Positions 1 through 5,534 of a DNA stretch of 5,534 nt are shown here, piece by piece (position 1 is the stretch's first letter; every line of letters begins with the position of its first letter). Under the pieces are notes generated by a model, which did no database searches, was not told the DNA's origin, and was given only the letters and a program-made list of their open reading frames with translations. Source of the stretch: CAZGUG01 sp964529035 (GTDB lineage: Bacteria > Bacillota > Clostridia > Ch29); the NCBI GenBank assembly GCA_964529035.1, contig CAZGUG010000080.1, positions 1-5,534 of the forward strand, written 5' to 3'. The position numbers were made by a program, and so were the translations under genes.

Positions 1-378
1 CCGGTTATGGGTACCATAAGGGAGATAAGCCCGGCGGCGGATCCCAGGACCGGACTTTTCGGGCTGAAGGTGGAGATACCAAACCCCGACGGGCTGATAA
101 AGCCGGGAATGTTTGCCGAAGCGGATTTGATAAAGGATGCAAGGGATGACGCGGTGCATATTCCCTCCGCGGCGGTACTGTCCAAAAACGGGGACAGCTA
201 CGTGTATATAGTGGAAGACGGCAGGGCGGTCTACAGGGAAGTGGTGACCGGCATAGGCGGTGACGGCACTGTGGAGATATTAAGCGGTGTAAACGAGGGA
301 GAAGAGGTAATAGTAAGGGGACAGAACTATATAAGCGACGGTGAAGCCGTCAGGGTTGTGAGAGGTGACGGCGAATGA
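1..378 (+). CDS. RND efflux periplasmic adaptor subunit (HlyD/AcrA family), 3' end only
   Basis: The frame is open from the first base, so the gene starts before the window; the last 125 residues are present. The ATG at 7 is internal, with no ribosome binding site room. The visible part matches the C-terminal half of membrane fusion proteins. First comes the end of the beta-barrel domain, with a GTIREISPAADPRTG stretch followed by the typical 'NPDGLIKPGMFAEADL' pattern (about residues 4-44 of the fragment). The membrane-proximal domain follows, with 'IPSAAVL', 'YVYIVEDGRAVYREVVTG' and 'GVNEGEEVIVRGQNYISDGEAVRV'. Proteins of this family link the inner-membrane RND pump to the exit duct and are essential for transport. 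The stop codon overlaps the start of the RND gene (ATGA, 375-378), so the two are almost certainly translationally coupled in one operon. The lipoyl and hairpin domains and any signal peptide or lipobox lie outside the window. The substrate cannot be told from this fragment. Confidence 0.93.
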   Translation, partial: PVMGTIREISPAADPRTGLFGLKVEIPNPDGLIKPGMFAEADLIKDARDDAVHIPSAAVLSKNGDSYVYIVEDGRAVYREVVTGIGGDGTVEILSGVNEGEEVIVRGQNYISDGEAVRVVRGDGE

Positions 379-3300
379 AAATCTCGGGACTTGCAATAAG
401 AAGGCCTGTCACCACTGCCATGTGCGTGCTGATAGTGATACTTTTAGGGGTCATATCCTTCGGGAACCTCGGCCTTGACCTTTTGCCCAATATAGACTTT
501 CCGATGGCAATAGTATCGGTAAACTACCCGGGAGCCGGGCCGATGGAAGTGGAGTCGCTGGTTACCAAACCGCTGGAGTCTGTTTTGGGTACCGTGGCCA
601 ATATAAAGTCGGTACAGTCGGTTTCGGGGGAAGGCAGCGCCACCGTAATGGTGGAGTTTGCCAGCGGCACCGATATGGATTTTGCCACCCTTGACATGCG
701 GGAGAAGGTAGACATGATAAAGGGTGCGCTGCCGGAGGGGACCGGTTCCCCGATGATTTTGAAGATGGACCCGAACATGATTCCCATTGTTGAGATGGCT
801 ATTTCAAACGACGGTGACCTGGCAGACTTAAAGACCATGGTTGACGATAACGTGGTGCCCAGGATTGAACGGCTGGAAGGCGTTGCGGTGGTTGATATAT
901 ACGGCGGCAGGGAGCGGGAGATAAAGGTGGAGGTATACCCCGAGAGGCTGCAGGGTTACGGCCTGTCGCTGGCACATATCGTTCAGGCTTTAAGGTTGGA
1001 GAATCTAAACCTTCCCGGCGGCAGTGTGGATGACGGGAACAAGCGGTATATATTAAGAACCACCGGTGAGTTTCAAAGCATTGAAGAGATAAGCGAAATA
1101 CCGATAGCCCTACCGACAGGCGGGGTGATAATGCTGAAGGATATAGCTGAAATAAAGGATACCTTTAAGGAAGCCACCACCAGCATGACCACCGGCGGCA
1201 AGGCGGCCATAGACCTGAGCGTCAGGAAGGAAAGCACCGCCAATTCGGTGCAGGTTGCGCGCAGGATAAATGCGGAGCTTGAAAGGATAAAAAACGATTA
1301 TCCGGATATTGAAATCAAAACCATTGTGGATACTTCCGTTTTCATCCAACAAACCATAAACAACGTAGCCAGACTGGCGATACTGGGGGGCCTGCTGGCG
1401 GTAACGGTGCTGTACCTGTTTTTGAGAAACTTCAGGACAACACTGATAATAGGCGTGGCGATACCCATATCCATAATAGCCACCTTCACACTAATATACT
1501 TCAACGGGCTTACGCTTAACATGATATCCCTGGGCGGCCTGGCCCTGGGAGTGGGCATGCTGGTTGACAACTCGATAGTGGTGCTGGAGAACATATTCCG
1601 GTACCGGCAGGAGGGCTTTGGAAGGATTGACGCCGCAGACAGGGGCAGCGACGAGATATCCATGGCGGTTGTGGCCTCGACACTGACCACGGTGGCGGTT
1701 TTTGCACCGGTGGTGTTCGTCGAGGGGATTGCCGCCGAGATTTTCAGGGAGATGGCGCTTACCGTATCCTTTGCGCTGCTGGCGTCCCTGGTGGTGGCGC
1801 TGACGCTGGTGCCGATGCTTTCGTCCAAGTACCTGCGCGTGGCAGGCAACGGCGAGAAGAAACCCAGGGTAAAGTATGTATCCCGTGCCCTTGATGGATG
1901 GAACAAAGGCTTTGCAAAGCTGGACGGAATATACAGAAAGGTTCTCGCCTGGGCACTGGGTCACCGCAAGACCGCCATAACCGGGCTGGTGGTTCTGTTT
2001 GTGGTATCGCTGGTTTCGGTGGCGCTGGTGGGTGCCGAGTTTTTCCCCAGCATGGACCAGGGTTATATCACCGTTAATGTCAGGCTTCCAAGGGGTACGG
2101 TACTGGAAGAGACCGAGAGGACAGCCTACCGTGTAGAGGATATGGTAGCCGCGGTCCCCGAGATGGAAGACGTGTTCGTGGTTATCGGTTCGGGAGGCGG
2201 AATGGGCAGCCAGGTGAACACCTCTTCGGCGATTATATACGGAAAACTGGTTGATTTGAGTGAAAGAAACAGAAGCACCTTTGAGGTAGCAGACGATTTG
2301 AGGCATCAGGTTGCGGATATTGCCGGGGCCGAGATTAACGTTGATTCAATGGCCATGGGCGGTTTTGCCGCCGGCGGCGGCTCGCCGGTAAACATCCGGA
2401 TAAAGGGGGACGACCTGGCTGAGCTGTCCCGCATTGCTGAAGATATAAAGGGTGTTGTCCAGGACGTGGAAGGTACCCGGGAGACCGCTTCTTCGGTGGA
2501 CGAAGGCAAGCCGGAGGCAAGGGTGGCGGTGGACCGGAACAGGGCTTCCCTTTACGGGCTTAACGTATCTGCCATAGCCTCGGCGGTGCAGGGCTCGGTG
2601 GACGGACAGGTTGCGACCAGGTACAGAGTGGGCGGCGAAGAGATTGACATACGGGCAGCCCTGAGGGAAGAAAGTGCGGGAAGCCTGCATAACCTGGGTA
2701 ATATTATCATAACTTCTCCGGCGGGGTTCCAGGTGCCTCTTGAAGAGGTGGCGGATGTGACGGTGGGAGAAGGCCCAAGCAGTATTAACAGGGTTGACCA
2801 GGTAAGGGTCGTTTCGGTCAGCTCGGGTATATTCGGCAGGGACTTAAGCAGCGTTATGCGTGATATTCAGGCAGGGATCAGGCAGTACCCGCTGCCGGAG
2901 GGTTATGTGATAGAATACGGCGGGGAGAACCAGGAGATGGTGGAAGCGTTTTCAAGCCTGGGTAAGGCCCTTATACTGGCCATAGTGCTGGTGTATATGA
3001 TAATGGCTTCGCAGTTTGAATCGCTGGTTTACCCCTTTATAATAATGTTTTCGGTGCCCTTTGCACTGACCGGCGCGGTAGGCGGGCTGGTGCTGACCGG
3101 GCGTTCGCTGAGCGTGCCGGCGTTCCTGGGAATTATTATGCTGTCGGGTATCGTTGTAAATAATGCGATAGTGCTGGTTGATTATATAAACACCTTAAGG
3201 TCAAGGGGCTCCGAGAGGAACGAGGCCATATTAAAGGCGGGCCCGGTAAGGCTGCGGCCCATACTGATGACCTCGATGACCACCATGCTGGGGCTTACGC

Positions 3301-3500
3301 CGATGGCCCTAGGCCTGGGAGAAGGGGCGGAGGTTCAGGCTCCGCTGGCTACCGCCGTTATAGGAGGGCTTTTGTTCTCCACCGTTTTGACGCTGGTGGT
3401 TATTCCGGTGATGTACACGCTGGTGGACGATTTGGGCAGCAGGATGAGAGGTAAGTTTTCAAGAAAGCCTAAGGCTGTTACAGAACAGGTGAACAACTGA
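375..3500 (+). CDS. RND-family efflux transporter permease (HAE1/AcrB-SwrC-like)
   Basis: This 1041-residue protein is a full-length RND pump, a proton-driven exporter in the cytoplasmic membrane. The layout is classic. TM1 is at about 11-31, followed by a large porter/docking domain (about 35-330), TM2-TM6 (about 331-484), TM7 (about 531-553), a second porter/docking domain (about 555-860) and TM8-TM12 (about 861-1016). Family motifs include 'GLDLLPNIDFP' after TM1, 'GMLVDNSIVVLENIFR' in TM4, 'GIVVNNAIVLVDY' in TM10 and 'RLRPILMTSMTTMLGL' leading into TM11. In the proton-relay positions of AcrB (D407, D408, K940, R971) this protein appears to have D398, N399, N929 and R961. A glycine-rich stretch (about 662-669) lies in the second porter domain. 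The start is set by GAGGTGA at 362-368, six bases upstream, and by overlap with the adaptor stop. The motifs fit drug, surfactant or lipid exporters such as Bacillus SwrC better than the metal-exporting CusA group. The substrate is unknown. Confidence 0.96.
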   Translation: MKISGLAIRRPVTTAMCVLIVILLGVISFGNLGLDLLPNIDFPMAIVSVNYPGAGPMEVESLVTKPLESVLGTVANIKSVQSVSGEGSATVMVEFASGTDMDFATLDMREKVDMIKGALPEGTGSPMILKMDPNMIPIVEMAISNDGDLADLKTMVDDNVVPRIERLEGVAVVDIYGGREREIKVEVYPERLQGYGLSLAHIVQALRLENLNLPGGSVDDGNKRYILRTTGEFQSIEEISEIPIALPTGGVIMLKDIAEIKDTFKEATTSMTTGGKAAIDLSVRKESTANSVQVARRINAELERIKNDYPDIEIKTIVDTSVFIQQTINNVARLAILGGLLAVTVLYLFLRNFRTTLIIGVAIPISIIATFTLIYFNGLTLNMISLGGLALGVGMLVDNSIVVLENIFRYRQEGFGRIDAADRGSDEISMAVVASTLTTVAVFAPVVFVEGIAAEIFREMALTVSFALLASLVVALTLVPMLSSKYLRVAGNGEKKPRVKYVSRALDGWNKGFAKLDGIYRKVLAWALGHRKTAITGLVVLFVVSLVSVALVGAEFFPSMDQGYITVNVRLPRGTVLEETERTAYRVEDMVAAVPEMEDVFVVIGSGGGMGSQVNTSSAIIYGKLVDLSERNRSTFEVADDLRHQVADIAGAEINVDSMAMGGFAAGGGSPVNIRIKGDDLAELSRIAEDIKGVVQDVEGTRETASSVDEGKPEARVAVDRNRASLYGLNVSAIASAVQGSVDGQVATRYRVGGEEIDIRAALREESAGSLHNLGNIIITSPAGFQVPLEEVADVTVGEGPSSINRVDQVRVVSVSSGIFGRDLSSVMRDIQAGIRQYPLPEGYVIEYGGENQEMVEAFSSLGKALILAIVLVYMIMASQFESLVYPFIIMFSVPFALTGAVGGLVLTGRSLSVPAFLGIIMLSGIVVNNAIVLVDYINTLRSRGSERNEAILKAGPVRLRPILMTSMTTMLGLTPMALGLGEGAEVQAPLATAVIGGLLFSTVLTLVVIPVMYTLVDDLGSRMRGKFSRKPKAVTEQVNN

Positions 3501-3507
3501 CAGGTAT

Positions 3508-3554
3508 GCGACAGGGGACGGTTTCCGGCTGTCGCAAACAAAAAGAACCGTCCC
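3508..3554. repeat. Two interleaved inverted repeats, likely a dispersed palindromic element
   Basis: The gap between the RND and TolC genes holds two perfect inverted repeats that overlap in order. GCGACAG (3508-3514) pairs with CTGTCGC (3529-3535), and GGGACGGTT (3515-3523) pairs with AACCGTCCC (3546-3554). The second stem gains G-U pairs at both ends (3524/3545 and 3514/3555). The 3' arm of the first lies inside the loop of the second, so the two hairpins are mutually exclusive or would need a tight pseudoknot. I recall GGGACGGTT/AACCGTCCC palindromes being dispersed in clostridial genomes of the Desulfotomaculum/Pelotomaculum type, which suggests a REP- or MITE-like element. That assignment is from memory. 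The hairpin in the mRNA could alter the ratio of pump to TolC product. Confidence 0.7.
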
Positions 3555-3581
3555 TACTGTTTCTACTGTTTCTATTGTTAT
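3555..3581. repeat. Short tandem 9-mer repeat
   Basis: Two exact direct copies of TACTGTTTC (3555-3563 and 3564-3572) are followed by a third degenerate copy (TATTGTTAT, 3573-3581, six of nine matching). The array starts directly after the inverted repeat and runs into the Shine-Dalgarno sequence of the TolC-like gene. It may be the tail of the palindromic element or slippage-generated. The T-rich stretch following a GC-rich stem is faintly terminator-like, but it lacks a continuous T tract. Confidence 0.6.
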
Positions 3582-3589
3582 AAGGAGGT
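3581..3589 (+). promoter_or_regulatory. Ribosome binding site of the TolC-like gene
   Basis: TAAGGAGGT is a nine-base perfect complement to the 3' end of 16S rRNA, eight bases before the ATG at 3598. It fixes that start. Its strength suggests that the gene is translated independently of the upstream RND gene, 97 bases away, and it is typical of Firmicutes. Confidence 0.9.
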
Positions 3590-3597
3590 TAAGCGTT

Positions 3598-4752
3598 ATG
3601 ATAAAAAAAGTTTTTACTGTTACATTGTGTGTAGTTACGGTACTGGCCCTTTTCACATCCGCCGGTGCCGATGAGGCGGATGACACCATGACCTTTTCGC
3701 TGCAGCAGGCGGTGGACTATGCACTGGAAAACAGCGCCGCGATTAAGTTAAGCCACACTGCGGTGGATAAGGCAGAGGTCGGGTACAGGGAGGCAAAAAG
3801 CGCCTATGACAGGGCGGAGGAAGCGAAAGATTTACCCCGCGAAGAAAGAATGGGCATGGGCTCACAAATGCTGTTCGAAAACTACAAGGTGACCAAAGGA
3901 TATTACAAAGAGCTGACGGACATGGGCAGAACCCTGGCGCAGGCCGGCAGGGACCAGACGCTAGAAACGGTAAAAATGGCGGTGCAAAACGCATATTTCA
4001 ACCTGCTGTTTGCCGCCGACAAGGCGGACATACAAAAGAGCATGCTGGATTCCGCAAAGAAGGATATGGAAATTGCCAATAAAAAATACGAGCTGGGCAT
4101 GGTGTCCCAGGTGGACGTACTTTCCTATGAAGCGGCCCTTGAGAGCGCAAGGCTGGGTTACAACACCGCTAAAAGGGACCTTGAATACCAGGGAATGTCC
4201 TTCAACAAAACCCTTGGGCTGCCGCTCAAGACCGACGTGGAGCTTACCGACAGGCTGGGGTTGGAAGGACCCGATGAGGCGGACCTGGAGGAAACGGTGG
4301 CCCTGGCCCTTGAAAACAGGTACGAGATAATAGCGGCGAAGGAGCAGTACCGGGTAAACCAACTGAACCACAAGCTTACCCTCGGCTGGTATCCCGAAAA
4401 TACCTTTGTTACAAGACAGGCAAGGTATGACATGGAAGAAAGCCATCACAAACTGGTAAACGCCGAGCAGGAAGTGGAGCTGTCGGTAAGGAAAGCCTAC
4501 ATGGATATGAACAGCGCCTATGAAAGCATAGCAGTGCTGGGTAAAAACGTGGAAAGGCTGGAGAAGGCTTACGATATTGCCAGGCTGCAGTATGACATGG
4601 GTATGGCCACCAGCCATGACGTGGTTAATGCACTGAACGCCTTGAACGACATAAAACTTCAGCACCTGCAGGCGATACACGGGTACAACCTGGCGAAGGT
4701 ACAGTTCGAGGCCTCAAGCGGTATAGGCATTGCAGTGCCGGGCAGCTTTTAA
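3598..4752 (+). CDS. TolC-family efflux protein, short form apparently lacking barrel strands
   Basis: This 384-residue protein is the putative exit-duct partner of the pump. A Sec signal peptide is visible (MIKK, hydrophobic residues about 5-20, AGA at 22-24 before DEADD), with no lipobox, so the mature protein is about 360 residues. Two structural repeats of the family are clear. 'LQQAVDYALENSAAIK' (35-50) matches 'LEETVALALENRYEII' (230-245), and the long coiled-coil helices from 125-207 ('VKMAVQNAYF', 'KKYELGMVSQVDVLSYEAAL') match 293-375 ('VELSVRKAYM', 'LQYDMGMATSHDVVNALNAL'). Between the helices where each repeat normally carries two membrane beta-strands, only about 12-15 residues remain (about 79-90 and 260-274), without an obvious amphipathic strand pattern. 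The protein is also shorter than typical TolC/OprM members (usually above 420 residues). I therefore infer a helical duct with little or no beta-barrel. It follows the RND gene and precedes tetR by 31 bases, so it is probably part of the same transcript. Confidence 0.88.
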   Translation: MIKKVFTVTLCVVTVLALFTSAGADEADDTMTFSLQQAVDYALENSAAIKLSHTAVDKAEVGYREAKSAYDRAEEAKDLPREERMGMGSQMLFENYKVTKGYYKELTDMGRTLAQAGRDQTLETVKMAVQNAYFNLLFAADKADIQKSMLDSAKKDMEIANKKYELGMVSQVDVLSYEAALESARLGYNTAKRDLEYQGMSFNKTLGLPLKTDVELTDRLGLEGPDEADLEETVALALENRYEIIAAKEQYRVNQLNHKLTLGWYPENTFVTRQARYDMEESHHKLVNAEQEVELSVRKAYMDMNSAYESIAVLGKNVERLEKAYDIARLQYDMGMATSHDVVNALNALNDIKLQHLQAIHGYNLAKVQFEASSGIGIAVPGSF

Positions 4753-4768
4753 CAGCCAGGCATATAAC

Positions 4769-4777
4769 GGAAGGAGT
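4769..4777 (+). promoter_or_regulatory. Ribosome binding site that sets the tetR start
   Basis: GGAAGGAGT lies seven bases (counted from AAGGAG, 4771-4776) before the ATG at 4784. A longer in-frame start at 4730 lies inside the TolC-like gene, has no such site and would add 18 residues unlike a TetR N-terminus. The start at 4784 is therefore preferred. Confidence 0.85.
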
Positions 4778-4783
4778 AAAATT

Positions 4784-5353
4784 ATGTTGCAAACTACCAG
4801 GAGACAGCAAATACTGGCAGCAGCATCCAAAGTATTCGGAGAGATGGGCTACCACAAGGCAAAGGTTAAGGAAATTGCCGTCCGGGCCGGTATAGGCAAG
4901 GGAACGGTATACGAATATTTCAGCAGCAAGAGGGAGCTTTTCGAGGAAACGATATTCCATGTGCTTGAAGGTTCCTTTAAAAAGGCATCCGACAGCGTGA
5001 ACGGCAAGCGGGACCCCGTCGAAAAGCTGAAGGCCCTGATTGACCTGCAGGCTTCACTGCTCGAGAGGGACGGGAGCGCCGCAGCCCTTTTCATGAAAAA
5101 TTCGGGGGACATACAGACCGAAATGCTTGACAGGCTTTTGGCCCACAGGAAAAAGATGCTGGACTTTATTGTCGGTATAATCGAAGAAGGGATTGAAAAG
5201 AAAGTTTTCAGGCAGGTGGATTCTTACCTTGCGGCTATTTTGTTCATGGGAGTGCTTCAGGAGGCCGGAGCGATAAGCTGCAGCGGTTCGAGGATAAGCT
5301 GCCGGACCATTGACAGCATACTTGATTACATGATAAACGGTATTGGCAAATAG
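4784..5353 (+). CDS. TetR/AcrR-family transcriptional regulator
   Basis: This 189-residue protein has the standard TetR DNA-binding domain at its N-terminus. 'RRQQILAAASKVFGEMGYHKAKVKEIA' (about 6-32) forms helix 1 and the start of the helix-turn-helix, and 'AGIGKGTVYEYFSSKRELFEE' (about 35-55) gives the recognition helix and the family's conserved Y-F-x-x-K signature. Residues from about 60 to 189 form the variable alpha-helical ligand-binding and dimerisation domain, with the end rich in aliphatic residues (DYMINGIGK). Length is normal for the family. It is encoded 31 bases after the TolC-like gene on the same strand and shares its terminator, so it is probably the pump operon's own regulator, released from DNA by a pump substrate. 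That role is inferred from context; the operator would lie upstream of the adaptor gene, outside the window. No palindromic operator is seen in the gap before this gene. Confidence 0.93.
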   Translation: MLQTTRRQQILAAASKVFGEMGYHKAKVKEIAVRAGIGKGTVYEYFSSKRELFEETIFHVLEGSFKKASDSVNGKRDPVEKLKALIDLQASLLERDGSAAALFMKNSGDIQTEMLDRLLAHRKKMLDFIVGIIEEGIEKKVFRQVDSYLAAILFMGVLQEAGAISCSGSRISCRTIDSILDYMINGIGK

Positions 5354-5368
5354 GTTAAAAACCACGCG

Positions 5369-5406
5369 GCAGGGTGAAAGCACCCTGCTTATTTTTGTTG
5401 TTTTGT
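5369..5406 (+). terminator. Rho-independent terminator of the efflux operon
   Basis: A perfect 8-bp GC-rich stem, GCAGGGTG (5369-5376) with CACCCTGC (5381-5388), has a 4-base AAAG loop and is followed by a T-rich run (TTATTTTTGTTGTTTTGT, 5389-5406). It starts 15 bases after the tetR stop, ending the adaptor-RND-TolC-TetR transcript. An A-rich stretch just upstream (5357-5361) is too short to make it a clear bidirectional terminator. Confidence 0.92.
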
Positions 5407-5429
5407 ATATTATTGTGATATTATATAAT
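5401..5429 (+). promoter_or_regulatory. Possible sigma-A promoter for the downstream partial gene
   Basis: A consensus -10 box, TATAAT, is at 5424-5429. At a spacing of 16-17 bases, only poor -35 matches are found (TTTTGT at 5401-5406 or TTTGTA at 5402-5407), overlapping the tail of the terminator. The -10 box overlaps a 10-bp palindrome ATTATATAAT (5420-5429), which could be an operator or simply a chance product of the AT-rich sequence. A new promoter is expected here because the terminator isolates the next gene. Confidence 0.35.
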
Positions 5430-5460
5430 TATGATAGGAAATACTGGTGGTGAGCCGATT

Positions 5461-5534
5461 ATGGGACAAAAGCATATTGATATAGAACAAATAAAAAAAC
5501 ATGTTCAAGAAGGAAAGATTAAGTGGCGGAATCA
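5461..5534 (+). CDS. Start of a probable DUF4258-type protein (truncated by window end)
   Basis: An ATG at 5461 opens a frame that stays open to the window end, giving 24 complete residues: MGQKHIDIEQIKKHVQEGKI then KWRN, with the next codon beginning CA. The pattern 'I..I...V.EGKI.W.N' followed by a probable His or Gln resembles the N-terminus of DUF4258 proteins, which continue with 'H...R...R'. Many such genes sit beside a YgiT/MqsA-type zinc-finger gene in toxin-antitoxin-like pairs, so such a partner might follow, but this cannot be seen here. A ribosome binding site, GGTGA at 5449-5453 within GGTGGTGA, is seven bases upstream. The family call rests on recollection of a short motif and is tentative; the reading frame itself is well supported by start, spacing and promoter context. 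Confidence 0.5.
   Translation, partial: MGQKHIDIEQIKKHVQEGKIKWRN

Noticed and set aside
1491..2306. Long open frame (271 codons) on the minus strand inside the RND gene
   Set aside because: It is fully antisense to a strongly conserved transporter and has low-complexity His/Arg/Gly-rich content typical of a shadow frame. It shows no recognisable domain.
3508..3554. H-type pseudoknot or riboswitch in the gap
   Set aside because: The two stems touch with no linker to cross the 9-bp helix, making simultaneous formation unlikely. I recognise no known riboswitch core.
3508..3580. Rho-independent terminator between the RND and TolC-like genes
   Set aside because: The 9-bp stem has a 22-base loop and is followed by a T-rich but interrupted stretch. 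Partial attenuation is possible, but it is not a convincing terminator.
4010..4330. 106-codon plus-strand frame within the TolC-like gene
   Set aside because: It is an out-of-frame shadow, rich in Trp, Arg and Pro, with no ribosome binding site or known domain.
3961..4680. 239-codon open frame on the minus strand inside the TolC-like gene
   Set aside because: It is antisense to a clear coding gene. Its composition mirrors the helical repeats of the real protein and no domain is recognisable.
4730..4783. Upstream in-frame start that would extend the TetR protein by 18 residues
   Set aside because: It overlaps the end of the TolC-like gene and lacks a ribosome binding site, whereas the ATG at 4784 has AAGGAG at the right distance and gives a normal TetR N-terminus.
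5420..5432. Overlapping AT palindromes (ATTATATAAT, ATAATTAT) as an operator
   Set aside because: In such AT-rich sequence these arise easily by chance. They are noted within the promoter entry and not called as a binding site.

Overview
The window reads as a chromosomal segment of a moderately GC-rich member of the Firmicutes (Clostridia), most likely near the Desulfotomaculum/Pelotomaculum-type Peptococcaceae. This is inferred from the strong AGGAGG-type ribosome binding sites, the frequent ATA (Ile) and AGG (Arg) codons, the SwrC/HAE1-like RND pump combined with a TolC-like protein, and a GGGACGGTT...AACCGTCCC palindrome of a kind I recall from such genomes. No rRNA, tRNA, CRISPR array or transposase gene is visible.

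Positions 1-5353 are one plus-strand gene cluster for a multidrug/solute efflux system. It holds the 3' end of a periplasmic-adaptor (HlyD/AcrA-type) gene (1-378), a complete RND transporter (375-3500, overlapping the adaptor stop in an ATGA junction), a short TolC-family protein (3598-4752) and a TetR-family regulator (4784-5353). The gap between the RND and TolC genes (3501-3597) carries two interleaved inverted repeats and a short tandem 9-mer, then a near-perfect Shine-Dalgarno sequence. A strong rho-independent terminator at 5369-5406 closes the cluster.

After the terminator the composition becomes markedly AT-rich. A weak promoter-like sequence precedes the first 24 codons of another gene (5461 to the window end), which resembles the N-terminus of DUF4258 proteins.

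The adaptor, RND pump and TolC-like protein would form a tripartite export complex, and the TetR protein probably represses the cluster from a promoter upstream of the window. The point most worth following up is that the TolC-like protein keeps both alpha-helical repeats but seems to lack the beta-strand inserts that build the outer-membrane barrel, as might be expected in a cell without a conventional outer membrane. The RND proton-relay residues also differ from those of AcrB (Asp-Asn instead of Asp-Asp, and Asn instead of Lys). These are ordinary efflux families; I did not find evidence for a wholly new system.
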